Shown here piece after piece: positions 33,701 through 45,013 of a DNA stretch of 64,000 nt. Source of the DNA: Platycnemis pennipes (Eukaryota > Arthropoda > Insecta > Odonata > Platycnemididae); assembly GCA_933228895.1 (NCBI GenBank), contig OW121856.1:14835805-14899804 (forward strand). The letters are read 5' to 3'. Below the pieces are notes generated by a model. It was given only the letters and a program-made list of their open reading frames with translations. It searched no databases and was not told where the DNA came from. Every line of letters starts with the position of its first letter. The stretch's first letter is position 1. The position numbers were made by a program, and so were the translations under genes.

Positions 33701-35084
33701 TTGACTGCTCTTATGGGAAGGGAAGGGAGTGGAGGGTGGTTCTCGGGGAAGGTCTGCTGGCACAGATCCTGTCGCAATCGCTCCCATTGGGAGAGCCAGC
33801 TATGTCCCCCCCTTTGCGATAAGGCGAAGTAGATTCGCGGGCTCAGTTGTGATTGGACGAAGTCTATATACGTCAGAGGTTTCACCACACCCACTGTTCC
33901 GAAAGGGTTAAAAAAAACATCAGTTTTTCGCCGCTTATAACTCGAGAAATAATTGGCGGATCAAAAAACGGAAAAATACGGGTCTTTTTATTTTACAAAC
34001 TCTATCATATTCGGCAATAAAAATATGGTAAATGACCCTATTTCAGCATCAAATTAATGTGTATGTAACATTGCTTGAGTGCAACCACCCACTAATACCT
34101 CTAGATTCATTTTTTCCATCCGTAAATTATTGCATTCGTCCGAAAGGGTCAGGAGCATCGCATTCAGGTGTCGTCGATGAAAGCAGGTTGTGAAATCAGG
34201 GTGTGCAAACTCATCCTCGCCTCACGAGGGTCCTCGGACAGTATCCTTGTGGTACCACAAGCACCACGGTCCAAGTGTAAGCTAGTCAGCATCCTCAAGA
34301 GCGCAAGCTATAATGACCCATGACGGAGATTACCTCTTATTCACTTGACCCGGAAACGGTTCACCTGAATTAGCCAAGGGCTTTGAAGTGACATTCCATC
34401 TACTTCCATTAAATGGAAGGGAACAGACCACAACTAAGACTCATAGCCACTACAGCTTGAGCCATTCCTATTTCTATTTATAAATGAGATTTGATTGTGT
34501 ATTTTGCAAAAGCCATTCATCGGTAAGGATTCTGGATTCACTCTAGTCGGAAGCCAAGATTAGGTTCGCAGAGCTATTAGTCAGTTAATGAGAGATGAGA
34601 TTATGAGTCTCATACACGTATGAGAAATAATATTTTTCATTTTTCACATTTCCGTGATCTACGAAAAAACCTGACATGATACCGAATTTCAGAAAATAAT
34701 GTAGAATTATCAGAATAAATCCATTCCAATTCATTGATTCCTTTTTTGAGCAACAAAATAATCGCAGCGCTGCAGAGGAGTTAATTTTCACTCATTTATC
34801 CGCCTTTCTGCATGTAAAACATGGTGATTTTATTCATAATGGAGATAATTTTTTTCTATTTGCAATTCACATATGATGATCAATACTTAAAACAACCATT
34901 TCCGTCCCTCAACAAAACATTTTCACTCATTAAAAATATTTCATACTAAGCAATAACATCGATATATTAATATTTTTTAATTTTTATGTTTCCGTAAAAT
35001 TAAAATAAAACCTATGGTGATAAAAATTTTGTGAGTCGTTTTTGAAATTTACGGAAAACCAATTTTTATGCAAAAAAAAATTTG
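30793..35084. other. Longest stretch without a recognised element
   Basis: No coding domain or repeat I can name. 31680-32335 is GC-richer. 33700-33905 is GC-richer and has GATTGG (33850-33855) shortly upstream of CTATATACGTCAG, a CCAAT/TATA-like layout, but no ORF follows. 32945-33040 contains repeated TTAAGGAAATT-type sequence that can fold back. 34140-34450 is moderately GC-rich and unassigned. Confidence 0.4.
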
Positions 35085-35150
35085 TATACCTGATGATGGT
35101 CTAACTGCTGAAACCGGTAAACCGACAATAAACCAGGGGAATTCACGAAT
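35085..35150 (+). repeat. Penelope-type terminal module fragment
   Basis: CTGATGATGGTCTAACTGCT followed directly by GAAACCGG is the CUGANGA...GAAAC arrangement seen in Penelope pseudo-LTRs, some of which carry hammerhead ribozymes. The intervening stem is weak here, so activity is unlikely. It abuts a LINE B fragment at 35167. Confidence 0.45.
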
Positions 35151-35166
35151 TTCTATCCCTTCATTA

Positions 35167-35655
35167 CTATCGTAAAACCTTTTCACAAACCTAGCTGCTC
35201 TACGCTGCACACTGTCTAGCTCTCAGATCAAACCTAATTTATTCGTATCCAATACACATACGTTTTGAATGTGGGGCCTAACTAGTGAAAAGTAACATCG
35301 CTTTTTTGTCTTCTCATCACATTTCCCAAGTACTCTTTTTAAAAATCCTAGCTTTCTCTTGGCTCGGCCGCATATTTCTCGGATGTACCTTCCCCACGAT
35401 AAATATTTAGTGAATTTAACACCTAAGTACCTCATGGTTTCAACGCTTTTTATTTTCGTGTGAATAATGCTATCGCTTTATTGAATTATTCCTCTTCCAA
35501 GAAGTAACAGCTACACACTTTTTAAGGTTAAGTTCTAACTACCATTTGTCACACCACTCTTGAATTGCATCTAAATCCTTACTAATCGATTCTCTATCGT
35601 CTTCTTTTGATATATCCCTGTACACTACTGAATCGTTAGCAAAAAGTCTACTGTC
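35167..35655 (-). pseudogene. LINE family B internal fragment without its 3' end
   Basis: The minus-strand frame in 35223-35435 encodes MRYLGVKFTKYLSWGRYIRE, CGRAKRKLGFLKRVLGKCDE and FSLVRPHIQNV. Upstream, 35520-35655 encodes remnants of the region after the RT catalytic box (FAN-SVVYRD, KDLDAIQEWCDKW). The 3' UTR and tail are missing, so this is a broken copy rather than a simple 5'-truncated insertion. Confidence 0.8.
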
Positions 35656-35929
35656 CGTTGCAAAATTCCCTCACCTACGTTTGAAGTAGAATATCTCAAA
35701 GACGGCTCAATGGATTTGAAAACGAAGTACACAATATTAAAGCTAGTTTAATTTTGCGTTTAGTGATGGTATACAAAATTTTTCACCGTTTGTAATAATT
35801 TTAGTGTTGTTAAAAACGGAATTTTAGCGCATTTTTCCGCTTAGGCTTACTAAGTCGGTAAGTTACTTCAATTCGATGATGTCTTTGAGATTATGAGAAG
35901 CTCTATTCATCAAATAAGGGAGAGCATCG
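35656..35929. other. No recognised feature
   Basis: AT-rich spacer. Confidence 0.4.
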
Positions 35930-36085
35930 CATCATTATCAAGGGTCAACAATCCTCTCGGACTTGACGCAGCTCTCAACTCGATTCTTCTATCGGCCAAC
36001 CTCTTCACATTAACGTAGTTCCTCTCTTTCACGTCCTTTACGACCTTTTCTATGTAACTCATACGAAGCATGCCTTTTCCAATGC
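35930..36085 (-). pseudogene. RTE-type LINE 3' tip
   Basis: The minus strand encodes MSYIEKVVKDVKERNYVNVK and ADRRIELRAASS, ending in a degraded GAT tail at 35930. Only the last ~45 codons are present. Confidence 0.8.
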
Positions 36086-36545
36086 AAAGGAAAGCATCGC
36101 AATCCTTGTAAAATGAATATTTTTCTGTAGGTATATAGATAAGCCTCACCACAAAGCTGATTTCATCGAATCCACCGACCGAGAGCGCCTCTTGATTTCT
36201 CTGTGGCTTTAGCCGATTCTCCTAACCTCATTGCAGCACGAAAGAGTGAATTCGCAATGCTCCCGTGACTTGCTCAGATGGCGCCATTGAATTCCGAGAA
36301 TTGGTTCCGTTCCCGCAATCAAAGCCGCTACGAGTCACACTCCCGCAGAGTCCCTTCGTGCCGAGAAGGGTCCTTTAAGAGACATTAAGGGCACCAATTA
36401 TCAAATCAAAGCACCATGATTATCACCTCGTACAGTCAACTTAACTCATTATCATTATACAAATGGTCTAAGGCTTAAATTTGTGGAACTCTAGCATATT
36501 GAAATAGACAAACCAGATTCAGGTGTGATGTGGTGGAAACGTTCC
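36086..36545. other. No recognised feature
   Basis: 36170-36370 is GC-richer than its surroundings; no domain or repeat recognised. Confidence 0.4.
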
Positions 36546-36711
36546 ATAGTAAAGGAAAGATAATGCAATTTTCTACAAGTAAAAATTTTATTACGACTAG
36601 TTTCGGAGTACTACACCATTTTCAAGTCAAGTTGACGATGGTGTAGTACACCGAAACTAGTCGTTATAAACATTTTAATTGTGTAAAATTTCATTATCCT
36701 TCCTTTACTAT
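36546..36711. repeat. 166-bp palindrome, Penelope-type inverted terminal pair
   Basis: ATAGTAAAGG at the left pairs with CCTTTACTAT at the right. The arms continue inward through ATTACGACTAGTTTCGG against CCGAAACTAGTCGTTAT to a short centre at about 36622-36635. Each arm holds a GTGTAGTAC(T/A)CCGAAAC module. The right arm reads TTGACGAT, then a perfect GGTGT-AGT-ACACC stem, then GAAAC. Confidence 0.8.
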
Positions 36712-37518
36712 ATTGAAATAGAAAGAAAAAATTTATGTAGTATTTTTTAAACAATTAATTAATGCAACTGGCCAGTGTTTCAACGGATCATCGGCATTTT
36801 TGAGTGTGGAATTTGTGAATAGTAATATTTAATGTTTTTCTTTATTTTTCATTGTGAGCATCTTTGAGTAGTAATTAATCGCTGTCATTTAGGAGAAATT
36901 TTCAATGATTTCGAGTACGTTAGAAAAATAAATAGCCACATACTATCAAGAGTAGTATGTGGATGACGACTGTGATATTACCTTCCCCCTGTATTCCTGA
37001 TTTCCGTTGGACACGGCCCAATTTATTGGCCAATAAATCCGCAAAATATTGGGTGAAAAATTGGACAAAATGTTCGGCATAATGCTGGTTATGACAATAC
37101 TCATATATCCCGCATTAGTACACCACACCATATTAAAAAAACATGGCGAGACGCTCGTTTATAAAATGCAAGATAAAAGATGGTAATAACAGTATTATTC
37201 ATTATAATTAGAATTATAAGAGTCTGAAAAACAAATTTAAAGCTTAAAACTGCCTAATAATAACTAATGTCGAATAAGCAGCACTGATTCATGTTGTTCT
37301 CTGGGTCACTATAATGCGGCAAAGCTAACCTCTGATTGCATATTGGCCTAAAGAAAATAGAAAGTGTTCTAATATCCATTATTGGGTTAGAAAAATGTGA
37401 GATTGGAAGGAGAACTGGCGAAAATTGTTAAGTGGCATACAATTCAGTATCCAATGAATTAGCCAATAAATTGGACCATGTCAAATGAGCTTTAAATCTA
37501 GGAATTCCACAACCACAT
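36712..37518. other. No recognised feature
   Basis: AT-rich, unassigned. Confidence 0.4.
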
Positions 37519-38112
37519 TCATCTACATGTACATAACACCCTGAAAGCCATTATAAAGGCGTGCGGCAGGGAGTGAAAACACACCAAACATTCATTACAT
37601 ATCATACATAAAAAAAGGGATTATAATGATATACTAGTCTAAACTTCACAATTTAAAAAAGATAAAAATAGCAAAGCAAGCATGAAAATACATCTTGTTA
37701 GTTGGGTAATCTTTTATTTCTTGTACCAACATGCAACTACCTATGCTATCCACTAATACACTCGTATTAACGCTATTGGATATAATTACCGTTATGCATA
37801 TCCCTAATTGTACGAGGAAAAAAGGACATTTTGAATCTGTCAGCTCGGCAATCTAATTTTATGTATATGGTCCAGTCTACAATAGTAAGTTGGAGTTCGC
37901 AAAATATTTTTATACTCATCAGTGAAAATATTATCTTGTAATTTATTTAAGAGATTGTCTAAATTTCAACCTACGATCCGACAATGTTTTACTTTTTAAT
38001 TCTTCTAATAGACTGGCTACGCTAACATAGTTGTCATACCGTCCCTTTACAAATATTTGCTGCACACGTTCATTTTCATTATTTAAGCCTATTTCGTATG
38101 GATCCAAGGTAG
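37519..38112 (-). pseudogene. LINE family A copy, decayed
   Basis: The conserved 3' end (ATCTACATGTACATAACACC...GTGCGGCAGGG) is at 37519-37575. The coding remnant, read on the minus strand, runs to about 38110 and includes the FVKGRYDNYVSV and IREIDCRTD-like blocks with frameshifts. Confidence 0.8.
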
Positions 38113-38253
38113 ATTGTAGCTGTCCGGAATTTTAGCAACTTTCTATGAGTAATTAAATTTGAACAATTCCTAATACCTCATTAATTTGGACAATGTTCTA
38201 ATCTCTTTCAACACGGGGCTCATAGCCTCTTGTTCTTAGTGACCAGTAATCTT

Positions 38254-38720
38254 ATCTACATCTACATCTACACCATACCCTGCAAGCCACCGCGAGGGTG
38301 TGTGGCAGAGGGTGAATATCACCAAGCATGCACTACTAACACTATACATGCTACTATATATATACTATACATGCACACTATACATACATGCACTATAACT
38401 AGTGAAAAGTAACATCGCTCTTTTGTCTTCTCGTCACATTTCCCAAGTACTCTTTGTATAAATCCTAGCTTTCTCTTCACTCGGCCGCATATTTCCCGGA
38501 TGTGTCTTCCCCACGATAAATCTTTAGTGATTGTTACACCTAAATATCTTAGGGTTCAACGTTTTTGATCTTCGTTTTACTAATTTTATAGGATCGCTCT
38601 ATCGAATTATTCCTCCTCCAAAAATTGATAGCTACACACTTTTTAAGGTTAAGTTCTAACTGTCATTTGTCGCACCACTCTTGAATTGCATCTAAATCCT
38701 TGCTAAGCGATCACACTTAT
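38254..38720 (-). pseudogene. LINE family B copy with a large internal deletion
   Basis: The 3' tail and stem-loop at 38254-38320 are joined, through a short ATACATGCA-type repeat (38340-38395), directly to the middle of the coding part at 38398 (TSEKCYFSL-like onward: FIQRVLGKCDEK, GRHIREICGR, LGVTIT). The FFPRTIRE, AARFVKRC and LVRPHLEYA regions are absent. Confidence 0.8.
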
Positions 38721-39550
38721 GCGTCACAATTTTTGCTTCCAGCCATACAGCCACTAGCGCTATCCGTCAGCTATGGAATAATATTCCCTGTCTATTGTTA
38801 GGGTTGATGAATCACACGACTCTCTCACTCTGTTTTCACCCGAGAACTCTGCTCTGCGTTTATCCTTTATTATACCGAAAGATTCTAAACTTTTTATTCA
38901 ACGGCGTGCAAGCTCCAAGCTCACTAGAACAAAGGACCAACACGCGTGCAACTTGATTATGTGACTGTGCGCGGACTGAGTAATGAAGGAGAAGTTAAAC
39001 ACGGCCCAGGTATGCAAATATGAGAGCAAAATAGTTAAAGTTTTTTTCCACCGAGCGGAGTCCAAACGCGGGGTTTCATCAGCTGCACTGCAGCTGTTTG
39101 GAATTTCAGATGTCGGAGGGGATATATGAAGTTTTCGAAATTGGGACCCTTGACAGCCTGGGCTGGAGAAGAGAGGGAATATTTCTGTCGAATAAAGGAC
39201 CGCCCTTTGGAATCTGGGGCGACTCAATTCTCATTCGTTGCTGAGGTAAATTTCAGATGCACAGATTCAACATATACGAAAATCACAACATGAGCTGCGG
39301 ACCGTCTACAAAATTATTCCATTTCATCAAGTAATTAAAAAGGCGGCCAGTTTTGGAAGTTAATTTTAATGAAATGTATGCATAAATGCGGTAAGCGTTT
39401 GCTTTTCAGAATGCATTAAGATTAACGAGGACAGCTGGAAAGCACACCAAACGCTGAAGTGGGCGAGAGACAAGGCCGAAAGTGTACTTCTCCATTTAAA
39501 GAAGGCAGAGAGATTACATTTCCCATATTCTTCTCAAAATTTAAAAAAAA
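38721..39550. other. No recognised feature
   Basis: Unassigned. A 109-codon minus-strand frame (38898-39227) has no recognisable domain. Confidence 0.4.
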
Positions 39551-40318
39551 ATACATATACATCTACATAATACCCAGCAAGCCACCACAAAGGTGTGGGG
39601 CAAGGGGTGTGAATTCTCACCAAACATGCACTACATATCATGCATTTAAAAGGATTAAAGTAATAATATATTTGTCTAAACTGCACCATCGAAAAAGATA
39701 AAAATAGCAAACTAAGCATGCAAAAACGTGCTGTTAGTTGGGTTACCTTCAAGTCCTTATACTAACATGTAACTACCTATGCTATGGATTGATTCACTCG
39801 TATTGGACATATTTACCGCTATTCATGTCCCTAATTGTACAAGGAAAAAAGGGCGTTTTGAATCTGTCAGTTCGGCAATCAATTTCTCTAATTTTATGAT
39901 TATGGTCCAGTCTACCAAAGAAAGTTGGGCTTCGCAAAATATTTTTAACGTCATCACTGAATATATTATCTTGGAATTTCTTTAAGAGAATAAGTTTAAA
40001 TTTCAACCTGCGATATGACAATGAATTCCATTTTAATTAATTTAATTAACTGGTTACGCTAATATGGTTATTGTACCGTCCCCGTCACAAATCTTGTCGA
40101 TCTTCGCTGCAGATGTTCAAGTTCGTTATTTAGACCGATTTCGCAGGGATCCCATACACTGGCAGCATGTTCCAAATGAGGTTTAACAAGGGAAAAGTAG
40201 CTGATTTCTCGTACATGTTCGTCACATTTACCCAGTACTCATTTGATGAATCCCAGTCTACGATTCCCTTGACCCATTATTTCACGTATGTGTTTACCCC
40301 ATAAAATTGGGAAGTGTA
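39551..40318 (-). pseudogene. LINE family A copy, the most 5'-extended of its family here
   Basis: The 3' tail is at 39551-39620. The minus-strand coding remnant includes FFPCTIRDMN and the IREIDCRTDRFK and ILRSPTFFGRLDHNH blocks (39794-40021). Further upstream, with frameshifts, come the WDPCEIGLNN, LVKPHLEHAAS and GKHIREIMGQGN-like regions to about 40315. Confidence 0.85.
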
Positions 40319-40627
40319 TGTGTACCGTAAGGAGTGTAAGTGTATGGTACTGAAGTTTATGGATAATGACATTATCAACTGACCCTCGTATAATGAAGGA
40401 TTTGCAGTTCGTTCACCAAGGAGCTACTAATTCTTGCAAATAGAAGCGATTATGATTCGTATTCAAGCATTTTGAAACTACTTCACGCTATAAGACGATT
40501 CAAAGGATTTTCCATTAATGTGAGTAGCTTTCTTGATAATTCACTTATTAGTATCATTTCCGATTTGTTAGAATCAACCCTGCTAAACGCAGCCTTATTC
40601 AATTCCTGCGGTAAAAAATTAAACTTC

Positions 40628-40745
40628 TACATCAACATTTATGCAATATCCTGAAATCCACCGCAAGGGGGTGTGTGGCAAGGGGTAAGAATCTCCAAAC
40701 ATCAAAAATTATATTAGCATGCAAAGACATGCAATAGATGTGGTT
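40628..40745 (-). mobile_element. LINE family A 3' tail fragment
   Basis: CATTTATGCAATATCCTGAA...GGGGTGTGTGGCAAGGGGT matches the 3' stem-loop region. No coding part is left. Confidence 0.65.
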
Positions 40746-43021
40746 TTAGCTCAATGGTGTTCATCTCAAAACAAAATGTTTCAAAACAAAATTCGATGAA
40801 CATGAAGGTGCCCAAGATGAAATGTCTTGTGTTCATCAAGAGGGTTTTCCACTTCATCGGCCTGTCCGAAGGGATATATGCAAGGTGATCGGGTTGTTTT
40901 TGTTTTCTTGTTATAAAATTCACATTGTGGCATTCCATAATCCATTTAATACCGCAGTAATAAACCAAATCAAATCACAAAGTTTTGTGATACAATCTGT
41001 TTCTCGAAGAGATATCTTGGCTCTTGGCTCCTTCCACTAAGTGCATCTAAGTTAATAGAATTTATTCTCAAAAGGCTTTAGAAAGCAACAGAGACAACGG
41101 AATTGGCGGATAAGCAGTCTCTGGCATTTTCACTTAGCTCGCATAGCAAGCAGGAAAAGAAGAAAATCTCGTCCCGACTTCGTAAGGCTTTTCTTGTAAT
41201 CTGTTCTTCCAACCACTCAAGTGCTTTCTCAGCTCAAGAGTCTGCCTCAGAATTAGCTCGAAGAAGAAATGGAAATGAGACCAATACGGTAATAGCATAT
41301 ATTCTAGCTGCGAGTCTAAGACCATTTCCTGACAAAATGATTCATTGAATTTCAAGGAACCAGTTTATTAATGATCTTTTTAAATCAGAAACAACCGAAC
41401 GAAGAAATAAAATTGTTACTATTTAAGATTTGAGCTTACAGCTTTCGTAAGCTACAAGAAAGGTAAAATCAGGCTCAGGGAAAGTCAGAAAAACTATTCA
41501 ATCCGTACTTTCATCACGGAAAAAGGGATTGTCTTTCGGACAAAAATTTATCATTGTGAGAAAAATATCGTTGTCTTTTAACTAACTTATTTTCCTATTG
41601 CAAATATATCTTAAGTTTAATAGTGGTATTTAATCGATCATCGATTCACGCAGTGGAAAGAGTCATAAAATTATAGCTACGCTGTCAAGTTCCAATAATC
41701 TTACGATCAATCTGACAACATTTATGTCAGAATGACCTTTCCTCCCTAACGCATAACTCTTCAACTGTTCATATCTCATTTCCTACGAAAATCTTCACTC
41801 TCATTCTTTCCTTAAGTCCTGGCCTTGAATTTCCCATCCCCTATTTTTATCATCCAACCAACTCTCTCTGATTCCCACAGATATTTCCCCAGCAACATTA
41901 GCTATTTTATTTAGCGCGTCTTCCTCTTCCATCTTCGTGTTTGATCCCCCTAATTTTCTGTACTCCTTCCCACGAACGTATCTCCTTGTCCTATTGATAT
42001 GAGTACAATACACTGCAGTCACCTCAAGAGTGTATGGCATGGATTGCCTTTACAAGAGGCATGCATTGTTGTCGCTATAGCTATTGATTACTTTGTGCGT
42101 TATACTACTGACTAAAGTAAATAATCATAATAAACCACCACGCTCATTGTCATTCTATGCAATACAGCTCCAAAATTACCACTGTCATAATGGGGGGTTT
42201 ATGACGACAATCTAGAGTAGGGATGTTACAAAAGATTATTAGCGAAGAGCTCTCCGGGCAGTGTGGCTTTTTATCGATCGGAAACCTGGACTTTATAAAA
42301 GGAGAACAAGAGGAAATTGGAAGCCTTATGTAGGTGTAAATAAAGGTGTGGAGGGAAATGAACAAAAATGTGATGGATGAATGACGAATATCTAAGGACG
42401 AATGAATAAGTGCTAAATAAAGTTGGGTAAAATAGAAGGCTTCTCGCAGAAGTTGGAAAAAGGCAAAGTACGTAGGTGGATGGAACAGGTATTTAGTAAT
42501 AATGGAATGCAAAAGTTTTCAACCGAAGATGAAATGTTGGGAAAAGGTGAAGAGGAAGAATAATCAAAGGCATTATGGATAGTGAGAAGAGAGATACGAA
42601 ATTCCACGATTTTAATAGAGAAATTGCCTGGAAAGGCAGACAGCAGAAGCATTGTGGATGGTAAGAAAAAGAAAGTCGACGATTTTAAGAGGGAAACAGT
42701 GGGGGAAGGGGACGGAAGGTAAACGAAATGTAAAGAAAGGTGGAAACGCTTTATCAATACTCACTCTTACAAGAAGACCAAGCGTGGCAGATAGTGCTCA
42801 AATCATATATAATGTTCGTGTTCACATTCCAATATTAGGAATAACTATAAAAGTAATAGACTTATGCGTTTTACATTTACAGTCTGCTGCATAAAAACAA
42901 AATAATCCCTAACACACGTTATCCAAATTGATCTTATTGATCGTAACTCTGGTAATTTTGATTGCATCAATTGCTTACGAATATTTAATAAGCGGAGTTT
43001 TGCACATTTTTTAAACCTCTT
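40746..43021. other. Unassigned DNA
   Basis: Minus-strand frame 41801-42040 (ending GIRESWLDDKNRG...) has coding-like composition but no family I recognise. A degraded LINE tail scrap may sit next to it at 42003-42050. 42140-42760 is purine-rich on the plus strand and gives hydrophobic chance frames on the minus strand. Confidence 0.4.
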
Positions 43022-43054
43022 TTTTAACTATCTCTCTCTCTCTCTTTCTCTAGT
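43022..43054 (+). repeat. CT microsatellite
   Basis: Mostly (TC)n. A second, shorter CT run is at about 43403-43418 and CT-rich blocks continue to 43560. Confidence 0.8.
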
Positions 43055-44000
43055 TTAGCCATTAAAATCTCACCCACTCGAGTAGTTTGAGTGTTAAATA
43101 TGATGTCAGCATCTTCGAAGAAACTATGTACTAAAAATTTCTCCAACAATTTCCTCCAAAAGTCTAGAGAAAAATATGCATGCTCAAATAGAATTAAGAG
43201 GAAATGGCATATGAGCGGTAGCCTACTGAGTAGGTGTGAAGTGGAGTCAGCTCTCGTTCGCAAGAACTAATCCCAGGTGCGCGAGCAGAAGAGTGAAGGG
43301 ACGCAGGAAGGTAAAAGGGCTTCGAGAATGTTTGTCCAAAGGTCGACAAGGCCTGAGGGGCCGCAGGGGGCTCCCCCCTTTCTCTTCACTCTTGCTACCT
43401 CCCTCTCTCTCTCTCTTTGCATATCCACCACTATTTGCCTCGCAGTCCGACCCAGCCTCCTGAAATTAAACCCAGAAATGCTTTTAATCCAATTTCCGTG
43501 GAGGACGGGAAGGTCTTGCCACCCCTGTTCACCTCTCTCTTCTCTCTCTCCCCCTCTCGCAATTGCCTGAAGAAGATTTCCCCGAAGAGAGAGCCTTCAA
43601 AAAATAAAAATAGAAAACTCTCACGCGCGCCCCCTAGCCTATTTTTTTCCGCAAGGAATGTTGCTGGGGGCCTCTAGCGGCCGTCGGCCGAAACCCACTG
43701 GTTGCTCCGAGAGGAAAATTTTTGTGCATAAAATTTTTTGTGAAAAAAAACCTCCATCGTGCTCTCTCGGATTTCCCAGTTCAACCCACAGCTTGGAGGC
43801 TTTATGGGAGGCTTCTCCTCGCGGCAAGGCCTTCTCGTGTTGCCTCAGTCTCTCCTTTCTCTATTTTTATTCCAAACTAAGCATTATCGCGGGCGTGGGT
43901 GGACCTCAGATTGATATACACAATTAGACCATTATTTACTGTCAACACGGGTCAGCGAGAAATCCAAATGAAGAATAAACCAATATATAGTACTAAGTAG
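43055..44000. other. No recognised feature
   Basis: 43240-43900 is GC- and CT-rich. Overlapping frames on both strands have no known domain. Confidence 0.4.
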
Positions 44001-44007
44001 TTAGCAG

Positions 44008-45013
44008 TAAGCTTAGACTTTTTGCAGACGATGCGGTAGTGTATAGGGGTATATCAAAAGAAGAAGATAGGAAATCGCTTAGCAAGGATTTAGATGCAAT
44101 TCAAGAGTGGTGAGACGAATTAAGTTAAGTTCTAAGGACGATCTAAGGTTAAGTTAAAAGGTTAGAACTTAACCTTATAAAGTGTGTAGCTATCAATTTT
44201 TGGAGGAGGAAAAATTCAATAGATCGATACTATAAAATTAAATACACGAAGAACGAGAGCGTTGAAACCATAAGACCATTAGGTGTAACAATCACTAATG
44301 ATTTATCGTGGGGAAGACACATCCGGGAAATATGCGGCCAAGCAAAGAGAAAGCTAGGATTTATAAAAAGAGTACTTGGGAAATGTGATGAGAAGACAAG
44401 TGAAAGGTGCTACTTTTCACTAGTTAGGCCCCACCTTGAGTATGCAGCCAGTGTATGGGATCCGAATGAATTAGGTTTGATCGCAGAACTAGACAGTGTG
44501 AAGCGTAGAGCAGCTAGGTTCGTCAAAAGGTGTTACGATAGGTTGAGTAGCGTTTCAGAATTATTGAAAGAATTAGGGTGGGAATCATTATCAGAGCGCA
44601 GGTTAAGGTACAGATTAAATCTACTAGAGAAATTTCAATCGGGTAGCTTTACTGAAGACGTTAGGCACATATTAAAAACACCAGCGTATTATGCTAGATT
44701 CGACCAGATAAATAAGATTAGAGAGATAGATTGTCGTACGATAGATTCAATAGATTCAAAATGGCATTTTTTCCCCGTATTATAAGAGAGCAGAATAGGC
44801 AGCATAGCAAAGGTATAGGTAGGGAAAATATTTTAGAGTACTCTGTATTGCATGATGCATGTATCAATCCCTTTAATACTATAGATACTAACAATGTAGT
44901 TGCATGAGACCCTATAGTTGCTTGTATGCATGTCGGTAGTGCATGCTTGGTGATCTTCACCCCCTGCCACACACCCTCGCGGTGGCTTGCAGGGTATCGT
45001 GTAGATGTAGGTA
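44008..45013 (+). pseudogene. LINE family B, longest copy, including the RT catalytic box
   Basis: Starts in the palm of the RT domain: LRLFADDAVVYRGISK, with the FADD metal-binding box at 44021-44032. The frame reads on as DRKSLSKDLDAIQEW and hits TGA. After an internally rearranged stretch (44115-44170) come NLIKCVAINFWRRK, LGVTITNDLSWGRHIRE, KRKLGFIKRVLGKCDEK, FSLVRPHLEYAASVWDPNE, RAARFVKRCYDRLSSV (open at 44477-44785) and a frameshifted FFPRIIRE. The 3' UTR, stem-loop and GTGTAGATGTAG close at 45013. It defines the reference order for the other family B fragments. Confidence 0.9.

Noticed and set aside
41801..42040. 79-codon minus-strand frame ending in a charged GIRESWLDDKNRG segment
   Set aside because: Composition looks coding-like and it could be part of a LINE linker region, but I recognise no family and see no conserved neighbours.
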